DNA of 64,000 nucleotides from Sanguinoderma infundibulare (Eukaryota; Basidiomycota; Agaricomycetes; Polyporales; Polyporaceae), in assembly GCA_032821775.1 (NCBI GenBank), contig JAVLRN010000004.1, forward strand, positions 3,162,001 through 3,226,000, in the 5' to 3' direction. Positions within the stretch are counted from its first letter, which is position 1; each line of letters begins with the position of its first letter. The translations under genes were made by a program, and so were the position numbers. The notes under the pieces are model-generated. The model saw nothing but the letters and a program-made list of their open reading frames with translations. It was not told where the DNA came from and did not search any database. Positions 1 through 11,025 of this stretch are shown piece after piece.

Positions 1-906
1 GCGGAACCCGGCGTCGGCGCCGCTCCTGCACTTTGCGCGCAAGAACCAGTGGATGGCCCTCCACGCGCTCGCCCAGATGACCGCGCGCGCGCTCCTCACC
101 CTCCACCAGGACGAGAAGCTCTTCGCGGAGGACTGGGACGTCGTCCGCGGGCTCGCGCAGCTCGGCATGGAGGAGCGCCACAAGGCCGGATGGTGCGTGC
201 CCCTCTCTCCCCCTTTGTGTCTGCATTTCGACTTTCGTTTCATCGCGTGGTCGGGAGGCTGATTTGCGCGCGTGTGCGGTGTGCGGGCAGGCTGGGCGGC
301 GCAGAGCCGGACCGCGCGATGTGGAAGAAGGCGCACAAGCTGTACGCGCAGGCGTTCCAGGAGCCGGCGACGGACACCGAAAAGAAGCGGCTCGCGAAGC
401 TGCTCAAGAAGCCGCTCCCGCAGGACGTGTCCGACACGCTGTTCGACTACGAGGCGTTCTTGCGCGGGCTTGGCCGGATGAGCCTCAGTGCGTTTATTTT
501 GCGTCATCGCATTCTGCCGCACCTTGATTGACTTGGGACGGCAGACCTCGAAGCTCACGGGGGCCTCTACGTCCTCCACTCCCACTTGAACCACAGCTGC
601 GCGCCGAACGCCTCTGTGCGGCACCTCGAGCAGCGCAGCGCGCTTTCGCGCATCACCGTCATCGCGCTACGGGACATCGCCCCTGGGGAGGAGCTCCTCG
701 TCACGTACGTTGACCCGGATCTCCCACTCGAGCCGCGGAGGAGGAGCCTCATGGAGTGGGGCTTCGGCAAATGCGTGTGCGAGCGGTGTCAGAAGGAAGA
801 GAGGGAGAAGAAAGAGAACGGCGACGCCGAGGGCGCGAAGGAGGGCGAGGACAAGGACAAGGCTGACCTCGAGGCGGAGCTGAAGGCGGGCCTGGGTGTG
901 ATGTGA
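1..906 (+). CDS. SET-domain protein (Set5/SMYD-like), 5'-truncated by window edge
   Basis: Likely a protein-lysine methyltransferase-type SET protein. Three exons join in frame: 2-192, 291-487 and 545-906, with GT-AG introns 193-290 and 488-544. Exon 3 holds the diagnostic core NHSCAPN, then an acidic GEELLVTYVD segment that normally packs against the cofactor, then a post-SET-like CVCERC zinc-binding triplet. The C-terminus is a charged K/E-rich tail ending in TGA at 904-906. The N-terminal part of the SET domain lies outside the window. Substrate cannot be told; Set5 and SMYD relatives act on histones or other proteins. The assignment to the split-SET class rests on the NHSC motif plus the Cys cluster. 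Confidence 0.85.
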
Positions 907-1054
907 ACGACGTCGGAAACACACTGCAGAGTGCATACCGTAGCGGGAATGTATGAGTACACGTGGACGGGCTGGTTGTACGGAAGAACCTTGGGTTACA
1001 TCTGCGGGTCCTCGCTCAAACTATAATCAACATTTGGGTTTTGGAACATTAAGC

Positions 1055-2225
1055 TCAAGCCGTCCCCCGCAGCTTCTTGAACAGCGCCCCGCCCATCGCC
1101 GCGACCTTCTCGACGTCCCGGCACGTCAAGCTGTACCGCAGCCCCCGCTCGAGGATGCTCCCGTTCGCGACCGCCTCCCTCTCCCGCCTGCCCTTCAGCA
1201 GATCGTAGTTGGCGATCCGCGCCTGCGGCGGCGGCCCGTCCTCGTCGAACTTGTCCGCCAGGAGCCCGTCGATCCCGTGCAGGTGCGCGTCGTACAGCGA
1301 CGCGGTCGTGATCACGAGGCTGCGCGGCTCGAGGAGGACGGAGAGGACGGGGGTGGGGTCGATCGGCCGGCCGGTGCCCGAGATGGGCTCGTTGGGCGCG
1401 GAGATCTGGACGCCGGGGATGGGGGAGGAGGCGGCGGTGTCGGGCTTGTAGCGGTAGTAGTTGAAGACGGCGTGGGAGCCGAGGGAGAGCGTGGCGACGA
1501 CGGGGTGGTAGGCGGGGCCGTCTTCGTGTGGCTGTTGGGATTCCGAAGAGGTGAGCTTCCTTCTAAATGTGGTGTTGTTTGCTGTTTGGAGGTGGGGGAC
1601 GCACCATGATTCCTTGTCCGGGAGCATACTACAATGAATTCGCGGTGAGCGGTACGGAAAGTACGAGCTGGTGGCGGGGATACCTCATTCATAATGATAT
1701 GATTTGGCTCGCCGTGGGCTGAATCCTTGAAGATGCCGAGGGCTCGTATACGCCCGACGATGTCTGGGCTTTGAGGCATGGGTTATGCGACTCGTTGGTC
1801 GATGCGTCACGGCTTACTATTTGTTCGCGAACGGAGGCATATCCTGAGGGATCAGAGCCTTTTTCGCAGTCAACTCGCCACCTGCGCCGTCCGTCTAGCT
1901 GGCACCCTGAGCAGTAAAGAGCGGGTAGCTGGGCGACTGACCCCATATCTGCAACCTGTCCGCGTTCATCTCAGCATTTGCGCTCCGCTCGATATATGAC
2001 ACCCCACCTGCGATTTTGCAGTCTCTTCCACCATGGCTGCGGTGCTTCTTGGATCTGTTCAAGAAAACGGTCGGCACTGCTCTTCACCGCGGGCGGCGTG
2101 AGCGCGTCGGCACCCACCTTGCGGATGAGGTACTCCTCCTCGTCCTCTGTGATGAATTCTGGAATGTAGTACGTCGTAGTCGCCCCAGGGACCAAATACT
2201 CATCCAAGTCTGGGATAGCGGTCAT
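1055..2225 (-). CDS. ALKBH6: AlkB homolog 6-like 2-oxoglutarate/Fe(II) dioxygenase
   Basis: Six exons give a 293-residue protein: 2225-2008, 1955-1942 (14-nt microexon), 1881-1818, 1768-1684, 1628-1605 (24-nt microexon) and 1531-1055. All junctions are GT-AG and keep frame (882 nt in total). ALKBH6 hallmarks appear in order: RRLQIWGGELT, then [20 protein letters not shown], then ATLSLGSHAVF. HED supplies the metal-binding His and Asp; a later LHGI supplies the distal His and RYSLTCR the 2-oxoglutarate-binding Arg. The family is Fe(II)/2OG-dependent; the ALKBH6 substrate is poorly known. The start is the only ATG before the conserved IPEF segment. Both microexons encode conserved motif residues, so skipping either would damage the fold. 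Confidence 0.9.
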
Positions 2226-2944
2226 TGCGGCTCGCGATCAAGATCAGGAAGGGATTGCACAGCCACCCGAAGAACTGAAAGCCTACCAACGCCACCACGC
2301 CCCTGCAGGCTGCATTGCCTCCAGGAACCACACCAACCTGGAAAGCACTCGACAAACGCACCGTCCACTGCCGCCTACTGCTACTAGAACTCTCACTGAC
2401 ACCGCGCAGTTCCGCCTGACCATACCACATGCGGGAACCGTCACGTCCACATAACAGTCGGCCGACAACATCGACCGCTCATTCAGCTGCCTGGGCGAAC
2501 GGACCCAAAGTTGGCCTTGATCATGTCGATATCCCCGCGCGCGATCTGCGCCGAGCGTGGCATCCGGGTCGACGACACGGAGCTCCTCATATCGTACCAA
2601 GTACATCCATGGGCACGATGCATCCCGCGTATGTTGCCACACGCCGCGTCATCACTAGGTCTCAATTCGCTTTCTAGGCGTTTAACATTCACTCGAACGG
2701 AGCACGCCCTGCGCATGACCGGTTGACCACTGACAGGAACTGGGATTGTGTCCTGCCAGCGCGTCTGTGGCACGCGCAGCACGTCCGAGCTGCCATAGGC
2801 AGCCTGTGCTGCGATGACTAGATGTTCGTGGGAGCGCGTGCAGCCCTCCACTGGAGGCGGCGTACTTAAAGCCATATCCAGCGAGGTAATTGTCACTTCC
2901 CCCCTCAACGCGACTCTCGACACGCTCAAACTCACCTCCTTGCC
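2226..2944. other. Intergenic region between divergent genes
   Basis: About 720 bp separate the start codons of the minus-strand AlkB gene and the plus-strand DUF6593 gene, so both promoters should lie here. I see no protein-like reading frame and no repeat; the short open frames lack codon structure. Confidence 0.5.
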
Positions 2945-3669
2945 ATGTCCGCCCCGGTCGCGACGACACTCAGGCTTACCCGCGACAACCCCTCAAACAC
3001 CACGCTCGTCGACGAGGACGACAAGGTGCTCTACACAGTCCACACCACTCACGGTAAGACGACGATCACGCACGTCCAGAACGCCGACGAGGACGAGCTC
3101 GCGTCCCTCGAGTGGCGCGACGTCCTCCCCGACAAGGTCACCCTCGGGAACAACGCGCCCACCTCCCTGCGCGATTGGCTCCACACGAGCCTCGTGCCGT
3201 TCTACTTGAAGGAGTGAGTCTCGCGTATTCGTGCAGGAGACTTATCGACACTGAACGTATGCGCGCGCCGGCAGCGACGTCTCCCTCAAAGACAACTCCG
3301 GTCGCAAGTACAAATGGCGCGGAAACGCACCCGGCCGCGCTCTCGAGGTTCGCCTTCACGCCCCTCGCCCTCTTCCACCCTACTCCGTACTCACGCGCGA
3401 ACGACCAACAGCTCTACGCGGAGGACGACGGATACAAGGAGCCCATCGCGCGCTTCCTGCGCTCGCGCGAGGAGCCCGCGCGGCTCGTGCTGACCGAGCG
3501 CGCTGCGCAGATCCGCGACGTCGTCGTTATCTCCTTCATCTTCCTCGAGAAGTCGCGCCGGACGAACGAGACCGCGTCCCAGAGCCGCGCGGACGTTGTG
3601 TCCGCGCCCGCGCTCTCGGCCGTGACGGGGCATGACTATAACGTCAAGAACGGGGGTATTGGGATATGA
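2945..3669 (+). CDS. DUF6593-type small protein
   Basis: Three exons, 2945-3213, 3275-3347 and 3412-3669, join in frame to 199 residues. The N-terminus (LRLTRDNPSNTTLVDEDD...LYTVHT) and the later block KYKWRGNA...LYAEDD are typical of the DUF6593 family, which is greatly expanded in Agaricomycetes and has no known function. The C-terminus carries VVISFIFLEKSRR and ends NGGIGI. No signal peptide or membrane segment is evident. The last codons and stop resemble a short stretch near 7115-7145 inside the P450-downstream repeat, suggesting the repeat holds a relic of a DUF6593 gene end. Confidence 0.75.
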
Positions 3670-4009
3670 GTCGTCCGAGCAAGCATCGCAGAGTGTCTGC
3701 GGGCAGTCAGACAGATAGGCCGGAAGAGACACTGTACGCTAGGCAAGGATTCGATGCACAACCATATTGTACATTGGTGGATTGACTGACACGCTACCAG
3801 GGCATTGACGATCGAAATGCACGCTTTCCTCCCCCAGTTGTTGGGAACTTGCAATCTGATCCCCTTGCGCGGTGAAAATCCAGCCCGCGAATGCGGATTT
3901 CTCACGTTACCGGCCATCGAAAGACAGACGAGCCATGGCGGACGGGGCGATGCCTTGGCATACGTTCCTTGTGGTGAACAGCGGCGACGTGTGGTGACGG
4001 CGTCTCGCC

Positions 4010-6139
4010 TCAAAGGCCGTCCAGGAACGCGACAACGTCCCTCTTCGACACGCCGCCTTCCTCCCACTGCGAGTTGACCGCATTGCTCATCGCCTCCAGC
4101 CTCGCCCGCTTCGTCGTCCCGTCCTTCCCAAACGCCTTCTGCAGGACCTCCAGCGCCTCCGCCTTTACTGCATCGACGGTCCCAACGGGCGTCCGGCCGG
4201 TTCGGTAGATGGGCTTGAGCCCGTGCCCGGTGCGGACCTCGAGGAGCTCGTAACCGATTTCCAGGCGTTCCGAGCAGTGGATGGCGGACAACGGCTGGTC
4301 GCCGCCGCACGGCCAGAATATCCTGTTTGTGCCACGAGCTAAGTCTGATGATGAGGCACGCGACAAACAGGGCGCGTACAGAGGTACCCTTGAAGAGATC
4401 GCCTCGATGACGCTGTTTTGCCCACCGTGGGTCACGAACCAGCCCACGACCTGTCATACTTTCAATATCTGTTAGATATGAGCATTGTGGTAGAAGAACA
4501 CGCACGGGGTGGTCGAGAATAAGTTGCTGTGGCGTCCATGGGGCGAGCAGTCCTTTCCCGTAGGTATTTACTTTCTCCTTCACGTCATCGGGGATGGAAG
4601 AAAACGGGGAGGCGTGATTAAGGATCTGATGGACCCAACCGTCAACATCGATCCGTCTCTGTAAGTTAAGGGCTATGGGCGCACGAAGGGTATATTGAGC
4701 TCCATGACGCCATCGAGGAACGCCCACAAGTTCTCAGGTTTCGTGACTGGCCAGAATATCGTCCCAAAAGAGATCTGCCCAGGTAGTGAGAACTCATGAG
4801 CAGGCCAGGGCCACGAAAGCGAGTGGACGAACGTAGAGAAGGGATTTCGGGCCCGAGTTTTTGAGGGTCGTATCGAGGAACACCTCGATGACGCTCGACT
4901 CGGAGTTATGCTTCCTCTCGTGCGTCTTGGCGGTATCTTTCGAACCGGCAGGCAACAACGGCCCGCAGACGTACACCTGGCGGCCGGTCTCGCCATACCA
5001 CTTTCTCACCGCCGCGACAGCCTCGGGCTCGTAACATTCAGGGGTCGCCATGAGCATGCCATCCATCGCCTGCAAGGTCCTGTGGAATGCGATACTGATT
5101 ACGGTAGCCTGTCGTGCGTCAACAAGCGGGCTCACTCGTATACGCGGGGGTACAAAACATAGCCGAACCCGTCGGGGAGCGGGAACTTGACGGTCAGGCT
5201 GTTAGGCTCCGATTTCCACTGAACGAAGGGACGACAAGTTCTCACCTCCTGAGGGTAGTACTCGTAGTCGTACATCGGGGGCATAGAGGGCACATGAATG
5301 ACCTCTCCCTTCGATTGGAATACAATCTGTTGGGCAACCGTGAGAACGAAATCGAGAATTGAAGATTCCGAAACCAAGCACGGCGCCCGTGGACTAACCT
5401 CGAGCGCGACCTCCTTGTATGATCGTCCCGATCGCTTCGCTTCCTCTTCGGCCTTGATGCGGATGTTGCCTCTGCCACCGAGGTTTTCCGGTCCGAACAC
5501 ATAGAACAGCATCGACGCGAGAGCGGAATCCCAAGCGTACACTTTGACGGTGTTGCCGCAGAGTTCCCTGATGTAGTTGAACGAGCCGATGCGGATGAAC
5601 TGTCAAGGCGGCATCAAGGTCTGCATAGCAAACCGGTGCCACTCCATAATCAAAAACGCACATCCATAATTACGGCGTGAGGTTTGGGGAGCGGGGCGAG
5701 ACGCGCGCCAGAACTTTGACAGACGACCTCCTCCTCGGAGGCGAGTGCCTTCCAGACCCTCTGGAACTGCTCGTCGGTATACTCCGAATTGAGGAACTGG
5801 AATTCCCCTTGAGATATGACTCTGTATACATGCGTTTCAGTATGTGTGCCCTAACGCACTGCAGCGTCACTTGCCTGATGCGCTGCGCATACTGCTCTTC
5901 GCCCGCCTCGAAGTTGCGAGCGAGCTCGGTCTCGACACGCTCGTAAAACGTGTTTGTGGTTATGATGGTGACATCGATCGGTCGCAGCTTCACCATACGG
6001 GCCGACAAGTTGATAAGAGGGCGGGTGTGGCCTGCCAAAGGGCGTCAATACCGATATAGACCCGGATGAGAAATACAAGACACGAACCCCACGCTGGGTA
6101 TGCGAACGCAACGATATGTTTTCTCTGGGTGGTGGCCAT
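4010..6139 (-). CDS. UDP-glycosyltransferase (UGT family 1, GT-B fold)
   Basis: Transfers a sugar from a UDP-sugar to a small-molecule acceptor. Exons readable with confidence: 6139-6088 (MATTQRKHIVAFAYPAWG), 6031-5875, 5821-5662, 5599-5399, 5326-5246, then from 5108 on (MLMATPECYEPEAVAAVRKW...GPLLPAG). Later parts carry SFGTIFWP, APWTPQQLILDHP and the donor-site signature THGGQNSVIEAI followed by WPCGGDQPLSA. The stop is at 4010-4012. The intron 5874-5822 is GC-AG, and the frame closes exactly (52+157+160 nt). A stretch around 5132-5245 is open but could be intron or exon. The N-terminal HIVAFAYPAWGHTRPL is the usual UGT start, with the catalytic His in GH. The gene looks intact. Confidence 0.88.
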
Positions 6140-6493
6140 GACAGGTGGACGTGGTACTGAACGAGCTCAGGAACAGAGGGGCGAACTGTGGGAACGTTAT
6201 ATCCTCTGACCAGCAGCCACAGCGGCGAGTAGACGGCGGGTGTGGTGTTAAGGTTGAAGGCATGGGGTACCGTGATCAAAGCTTTAAGCCCGGGACGACC
6301 GGAGTCTTTGGAGATAATTATAACTGACGATCGAAGGTCTCCATAAGCGGTATACATCTGCCAAAGGAGATAAGTAGGTCGTACTTATTGGTGTTCTACA
6401 TAACCGGCGGTGATGCTGGATCATGAGACGGGGGTAATCTAAGAAGGGGCAATTTTTCGTGCCTGAAGAGCGAGCAGTGAGCACTCACCTTCT
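6140..6493. other. Upstream region of the UGT gene
   Basis: About 350 bp 5' of the UGT start codon. It is presumably its promoter. I see no conserved coding frame or repeat. Confidence 0.4.
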
Positions 6494-6661
6494 ATAAGTC
6501 CTCCAAGTTCTCCAAGCGTGCTTCTACAACGTTTCTCTTCAGGTACCATCCAGGATTCGGTTCTCTCAGGTTAGCGAGACGCCAGAGGCCCTTTTTCAAG
6601 GGCATGGCGTCCCCATAAAACTCCAGCAAGTCGTGGTCGATCCATTTGGTATATGGAAACG
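6494..6661 (-). pseudogene. C-terminal remnant of an unidentified protein gene
   Basis: The minus strand holds about 55 open codons ending in TAG at 6496-6494, without its own plausible start. The reading is strongly protein-like (KWIDHDLLEFYGDAMPLKKG, then LREPNPGWYLKRN). It resembles a gene 3' end whose upstream exons are missing or unrecognised; the region above 6662 does not continue it. The family is not recognised. Confidence 0.4.
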
Positions 6662-7004
6662 GACTGAATTAGACCGACTGCGCTAAGTAAATTAGCTCAG
6701 ATAGATAAGCACATCGCCGGCCCAGCATAGTATAATGGGTTTAAAGCAGGTGGTGGAGGTGGAACGGAAGACATCGAAGAGCCGGATGCTAGCGATTCGC
6801 GAATTCATGTGCGCATGTTTGGCTGAGCGCTTAGCCCGTTGCTCCACTCCCAGTGTGTTCTGACTTCCACCATCAACGCTAGCGCTCTCTGCAGCCTCAA
6901 CTACTTCGTGTATGTCGTCTGTAAGCTCAATTCCAACGACACTGAACATCCGTAGTGTGAAGCTGCTTTCAAAAAAGAACGGCCGAGCCGCTGTAACAAT
7001 CAGA
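6662..7004. other. No recognisable feature
   Basis: A minus-strand open frame of 85 codons (6692-6949) occurs, but it has no domain I recognise and no convincing splice context. It may be a decayed gene. Confidence 0.3.
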
Positions 7005-7683
7005 ACAAATACCGACTGCTCTGAACTCTAGACAGCCTACAACTCCTGACTCGATGTCCGACCACTCGCTATCGTTCCTCCGAGTTCTCGGGCGTGACGG
7101 GATGACCACGATCCATGACGTTAAGAAGGGGGGTATTGGGATGTGAACTCGAGGCAAACGTTTTGCTCACTTCGGTTGATGTCAGTATAGACAACAATAT
7201 AAACTCAGTCGCAGTAGACGAGACTAATATACATGTACATTTTCAGGTACCTATAGACAACAATATAAACTACAGAAGGTACCTGTGAGTAGCGCGGTCA
7301 TATGTAAATACATGGGGGAGCTCACCTCAGTCGCAGTAGACGAGACTGAGGTGAGCGGGGCTCGTGAGCGAAGCTCATATGGTACAGTAAACAAGACTCG
7401 GGCATACACGTAGATCCGAGACACAACTAACTACCATGGGACGAGTATCAAAAACAGGAATGCATATGGAGCGCCGCGCTCCACCATCCGAGCGCGGCTT
7501 GCCCAGACCTCCCATCAACAGTCAGAGTAATATTGGAGGACGACGACGTTTGTCCAGAATGGAATATTCTGAAAGAGTGCTAATCGTACCAAAGCATGGA
7601 CGTCCAAACAATTGATCAAGACGTGGACGTCTCGTCCGAAAGGTTTGGAACGAATGGCGCACCCCTTCCTACGTGTATTACCC
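7005..7683. repeat. P450-downstream repeated segment, copy 1 (interrupted)
   Basis: This stretch directly follows the stop of the complete P450 gene (minus strand) and matches 63650-64000 at high identity over its whole length, apart from a 335-bp insertion. A shorter match lies at 10283-10410. It is therefore best read as the 3' flank of a P450 family duplicated together with the genes. It contains a 3'-end-like piece resembling the DUF6593 gene terminus (around 7115-7145). Confidence 0.75.
7186..7520. mobile_element. 335-bp insertion with 5-bp TSD (possible solo LTR or short non-autonomous element)
   Basis: Copy 1 of the repeat reads GATGTCAG then this sequence then GTCAGAGTAAT. The copy at 63827-63838 reads straight through GATGTCAGAGTAAT. 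The direct repeats GTCAG at 7181-7185 and 7521-7525 are the TSD. The insert holds two internal duplications: about 20 bp at 7186 and 7252, and about 22 bp (CTCAGTCGCAGTAGACGAGACT) near 7204 and 7326. It ends in CA but begins TA, so a perfect TG...CA LTR is not shown. No coding capacity. Confidence 0.7.
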
Positions 7684-10122
7684 TCACTGCACGAGCGAGA
7701 TACGAAGGGGAAGCGCTGCGCCGAGTTCTGGCTTTCCGCGAATGATAGGGACCATGGCGAATGTGATCGTGGCCCTCTGAATCTCGACCTTCTCCTTCGG
7801 AAGGTGAAACTGGAAGTTCTCTAGCAGCTCGGAGAGGAAGACTTGCATCTGCATGACCCTATGAGAGCATCGTACGCGTCAGGGTGTCCGCGTCCGCGGT
7901 GGAAAGGATGAACGGGAATTTCGACGCACGAGAACCGCCACCCGATGCACGCGCGGACGCCAGCAGCTGTGAGTATTCGAGTGAGCTTCGATGTGCGACA
8001 GCGGAGCGACAGACTCTGCTTACAAAACGTCATTCTGCAATTCAAGTGGAATGAGCCCAGCAGTTCGAAAAAAACAAACGCGAAGGACATAAAACGGTTG
8101 ACTCACAGGTTCGCAAAAATGCCGACGTTCACGGTCTGCTTGGACTCGGCGATGCGGAAGAAACGGTCGGGGTTCCACACATTGGCATCCTCGCCCCAGA
8201 CATCTGGAAGACTATGTCGACAACGCTCCGAAATGAGTCGCGCGGTGCCTTTTACACATGACTTGGTGTAACACACCGTTGGTATCCGAAAACCGACGCA
8301 TGGAAGACCTGCCCGGCCTTGATCGGAATCTCAGAGACCGTCTCGCCCGTGGTCGACACAACCGGGTGAGCAAGGGGGATGACATCATCTTTCAGCGCAA
8401 CACACGGGAGGCTAAGAGCGATGGGATGCATCCGGAGTGTCTCCTGTGTGACATGGGAACAAGCACGGTCAATTCATGTTCTCCTTCGCGCGCGCGCGCA
8501 TGGTGACACTAGAACTTGCCTTTATCGCGTTCATCGTCACGGTCATCGAATCCAAGTCTTCAGCGGTAAACTCGCGGTCTCCGCGAGCACCGATGACCTT
8601 CGCGCGGGTGTCTCTGATCTCCTGACGCATACGCTCCTGGTACTCGGGGTACCGTGCGAGCTCGTACAGCAGGAACGTGAGCGTGTTCGACGTCGTCTCG
8701 TGGCCCGCGAGCGTCAGCGTGAACATCTCTGCGATGAGCTCTTCGTCGTTCAAGCGCGTCTTCGCGTCCGCAGAGGAGTTCGCTTTGACTAAATCCTCTG
8801 CGTGAGCCCGGCCATTACGTCAAAGTGAATGCACAACTTACTCAATAGGCTCATGACATCCTTGCTATTCACCTTCTTGTCCGCATCCATGTCGGGGGCT
8901 TGCTCGCGCAATATTTGTCTACCGTATTGCTTGAGGAGGTTGTTCAAGTTCAGCAAGCGCCTGAACGGATCCACCGGGAGGTACTTGAACAATTTGAGGA
9001 TCGGCGTCGGGAGGTAGTCCCAAGTAGCGCGGAAGAGGAGGGACACCTTGGCTGGCTTATACTCGACGTCCTTGCTGCGAATCTGTCAACCCCGATACTA
9101 AACAATGAGCATAACACGGTCCTCTGCACTCACAAGAGGTTGTCGTATGCTTGGGCGATGGCGCTGCGCTCGCCGTCGTCGAGAGCATTGTAATTGTAGT
9201 CGAACGCGGCTACGGAGTCGTTAAGCAAGTGCTCGTACAAGGAGGGTCGTAGCCACTGTAAAATACTGATTACCTTCTCCAATGATGTCGAGCGCGGCAC
9301 GTGCGAGCCACTTGTTCATCATGAGGTCCAACTCCCCGGTAGCCACGAGCTCTCCCTTCCATTTCTCTGACAGCTGAGGTCGGATGTTTAGACCATGTGA
9401 GCATGAGGGTGATCATATGACACACCTTGCTGGCGATGCGCTGGAACAATGGTAGGAAGGTCCGCAATTGCGGCGTGCTGAACGCAGGTTGCATGATCTT
9501 CCGGTGACGGCGATGGTCCTCGCCTAACGTAACAGAGATGTGAAACGTTGAACCGGAATTGATGCTACAGAGGTTTGTCTCACCCAAAGCTGCCGCAAGG
9601 CCGGGGCCTGTCGTGAGATACCCCGCGAAGTTCTGGGACTTTCTCTTGGTATAATCGTAGCCAGAGTTTTGGAAGACATGCTGGATCGCCTGAGGATCAC
9701 ACGATTCAGCAGACCATCCTTTCTATGTAATACGATGCCAACTCACTTTGGGGTCCACGCTCATCAGGACGTCGGTCTACCGTGGCCGAGGGAATCGCGT
9801 GAGAGAGAGAGCATATGTGGGACACATCAACATTGGACGAACCCCGAAGGCACCCCGAGTCCGCCAAGTTGAGCCGTACTCTTTCATCCACTGCAACTCC
9901 AAAGTCCCTGCCTCATCTTGCAGGAAGAGAGCAGCGTCATGCCCTTTGATGCCGTGATCGTTGTTGTTATGCAGAAGACATTGAAGCTCGCCACTCACCG
10001 AACAAGAAGGATGGAGATTGGGGTCCTCGGATGTGCTTGATGGGCCGCGTGCTGTTGAACGAGCGATAAACAGCCCAGATGACGCTGGCAGCGACGATTC
10101 CTACGAGCAGATAGAACGACAT
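7684..10122 (-). CDS. Cytochrome P450 monooxygenase
   Basis: A complete membrane-anchored P450 with many exons. It starts at 10122 with a hydrophobic anchor (SFYLLVGIVAASVIWAVY), then HIRGPQSPSFLFG. Further in come EDHRRHRKIMQPAFS (C-helix), the I-helix AGHETTSNTLTF near 8700, ETLRMHP (ExxR) near 8440, and LPDVWGEDANVWNPDRF. The haem-binding loop [13 protein letters not shown] is assembled from three exons, one an 11-nt microexon at 8034-8024. The C-terminal part VFLSELLENFQFHLP ends at a TGA (7686-7684). Only this arrangement of the microexon keeps frame and gives the FxxGxRxCxG consensus. Substrate unknown. It resembles P450s expanded in wood-decay fungi and sits next to a truncated paralogue. 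Confidence 0.88.
8024..8034 (-). other. 11-nt microexon of the P450 gene (start of haem loop)
   Basis: Flanked by AG (8036-8035) and GT (8023-8022) on the minus strand. With the preceding two bases CT and the following CTGCTGGC it encodes LMTFSAG. Without it the haem-loop exon is out of frame. Confidence 0.75.
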
Positions 10123-10282
10123 TAGAGACCAAGTGATCAGAGAAAGCCGCTGCTGTCAATGTAAGGAGACACACTCTCAGTTCGGGGGGGTGGTCGACCC
10201 TTAAGTGGGGAGATAGAGAGCACGACACCATGAACCTTAAGCTTGATTGGTAAGATCATGGGCTCTATCTTGACGCGCGAAT
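10123..10282. other. Spacer upstream of the complete P450
   Basis: Short promoter region for the minus-strand P450, between its ATG and the repeat copy at 10283. No other feature seen. Confidence 0.4.
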
Positions 10283-10410
10283 GACCATAACATTATAATA
10301 AGAAGGCGGATATTCGAATGTGAACTCGAGGTAAACGTTGTTCACTTCGGTTGATGTCAGAGTAGCTGTGGAGGACGAGGACGTTTGTCCAGAATGTGAA
10401 TATATACCGA
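10283..10410. repeat. P450-downstream repeated segment, partial copy
   Basis: It matches 7110-7185 plus 7526-7563 and 63770-63875, without the 335-bp insert. It abuts the truncated P450 directly, as expected if an internal deletion removed the middle and end of that P450 and joined its early exons to its own 3' flank. Confidence 0.6.
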
Positions 10411-11025
10411 GTAATGCGCTCAGTAGTTGTTTCGAAGCCCGACGATGTATCGAATGATATTGCGGCATCATGCCTTGGTGGAAGAACTCGTGAAACGTCC
10501 GCCGACAGCGGCGCCACGCAGGAGTGTGCCCTATCATTGTCAACTGCCACATTAGGCCAGCACTAGTGAAGCTAGTAGTCAGCATCTCCAAGTCGTGGGA
10601 GAGGAAGTAGAGCAAACACTGACAGTTCCGCCATAATCAGGCGCGGCCTGTCGGACGTGTTCGCAGAACGATGCTCGAGCAGAGCGACCGCGGTGTCATA
10701 GGAATCGACGACCACGGTAGGTCGTCCGAAGACACTGAGGTAGACGAGATCGCCTAGCGGCGAGTTGCTCGCAAAAGTCAGCTCTGACCCGGGTCGATGT
10801 GAAGAGACACGTACCGAACTTCTCGCTCATCTGGTCGAAGAGAGGGGCCACATTCTTCGTAGGCATGTCGAATAGATTCCCGACGAAGGGAAGGGGGCGG
10901 GGCCCAGGAGGCAAAGGGAGAGGTGATGCGTCCGATCTTCTGGTCGTCCATAGTATTGCTGCGGCTGCTACGGCGAACAGTAGACAACCTGTGTAGAGAA
11001 CATTATCGACAGCGGGTATGGGCAT
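10401..11025 (-). pseudogene. 5' fragment of a second cytochrome P450
   Basis: Exons 11025-10815, 10753-10624 and from 10562 downward join in frame. They give a membrane anchor (LLFAVAAAAILW), the Pro-rich hinge PLPLPPGPRPLPFVGNLF, then DLVYLSVFGRPTVVVDSYD and HTPAWRRCRRTFHEFFHQG (C-helix region). About 185 residues remain. I-helix, ExxR and haem loop are absent: the sequence runs into the P450-downstream repeat at about 10405. The hinge type differs from that of the complete neighbour (HIRGPQSPSF), so the two P450s belong to different subfamilies. It is non-functional as a P450. Confidence 0.8.

Noticed and set aside
1055..1609. Plus-strand open frame of 218 codons opposite the AlkB gene
   Set aside because: Shadow of the conserved minus-strand dioxygenase exon.
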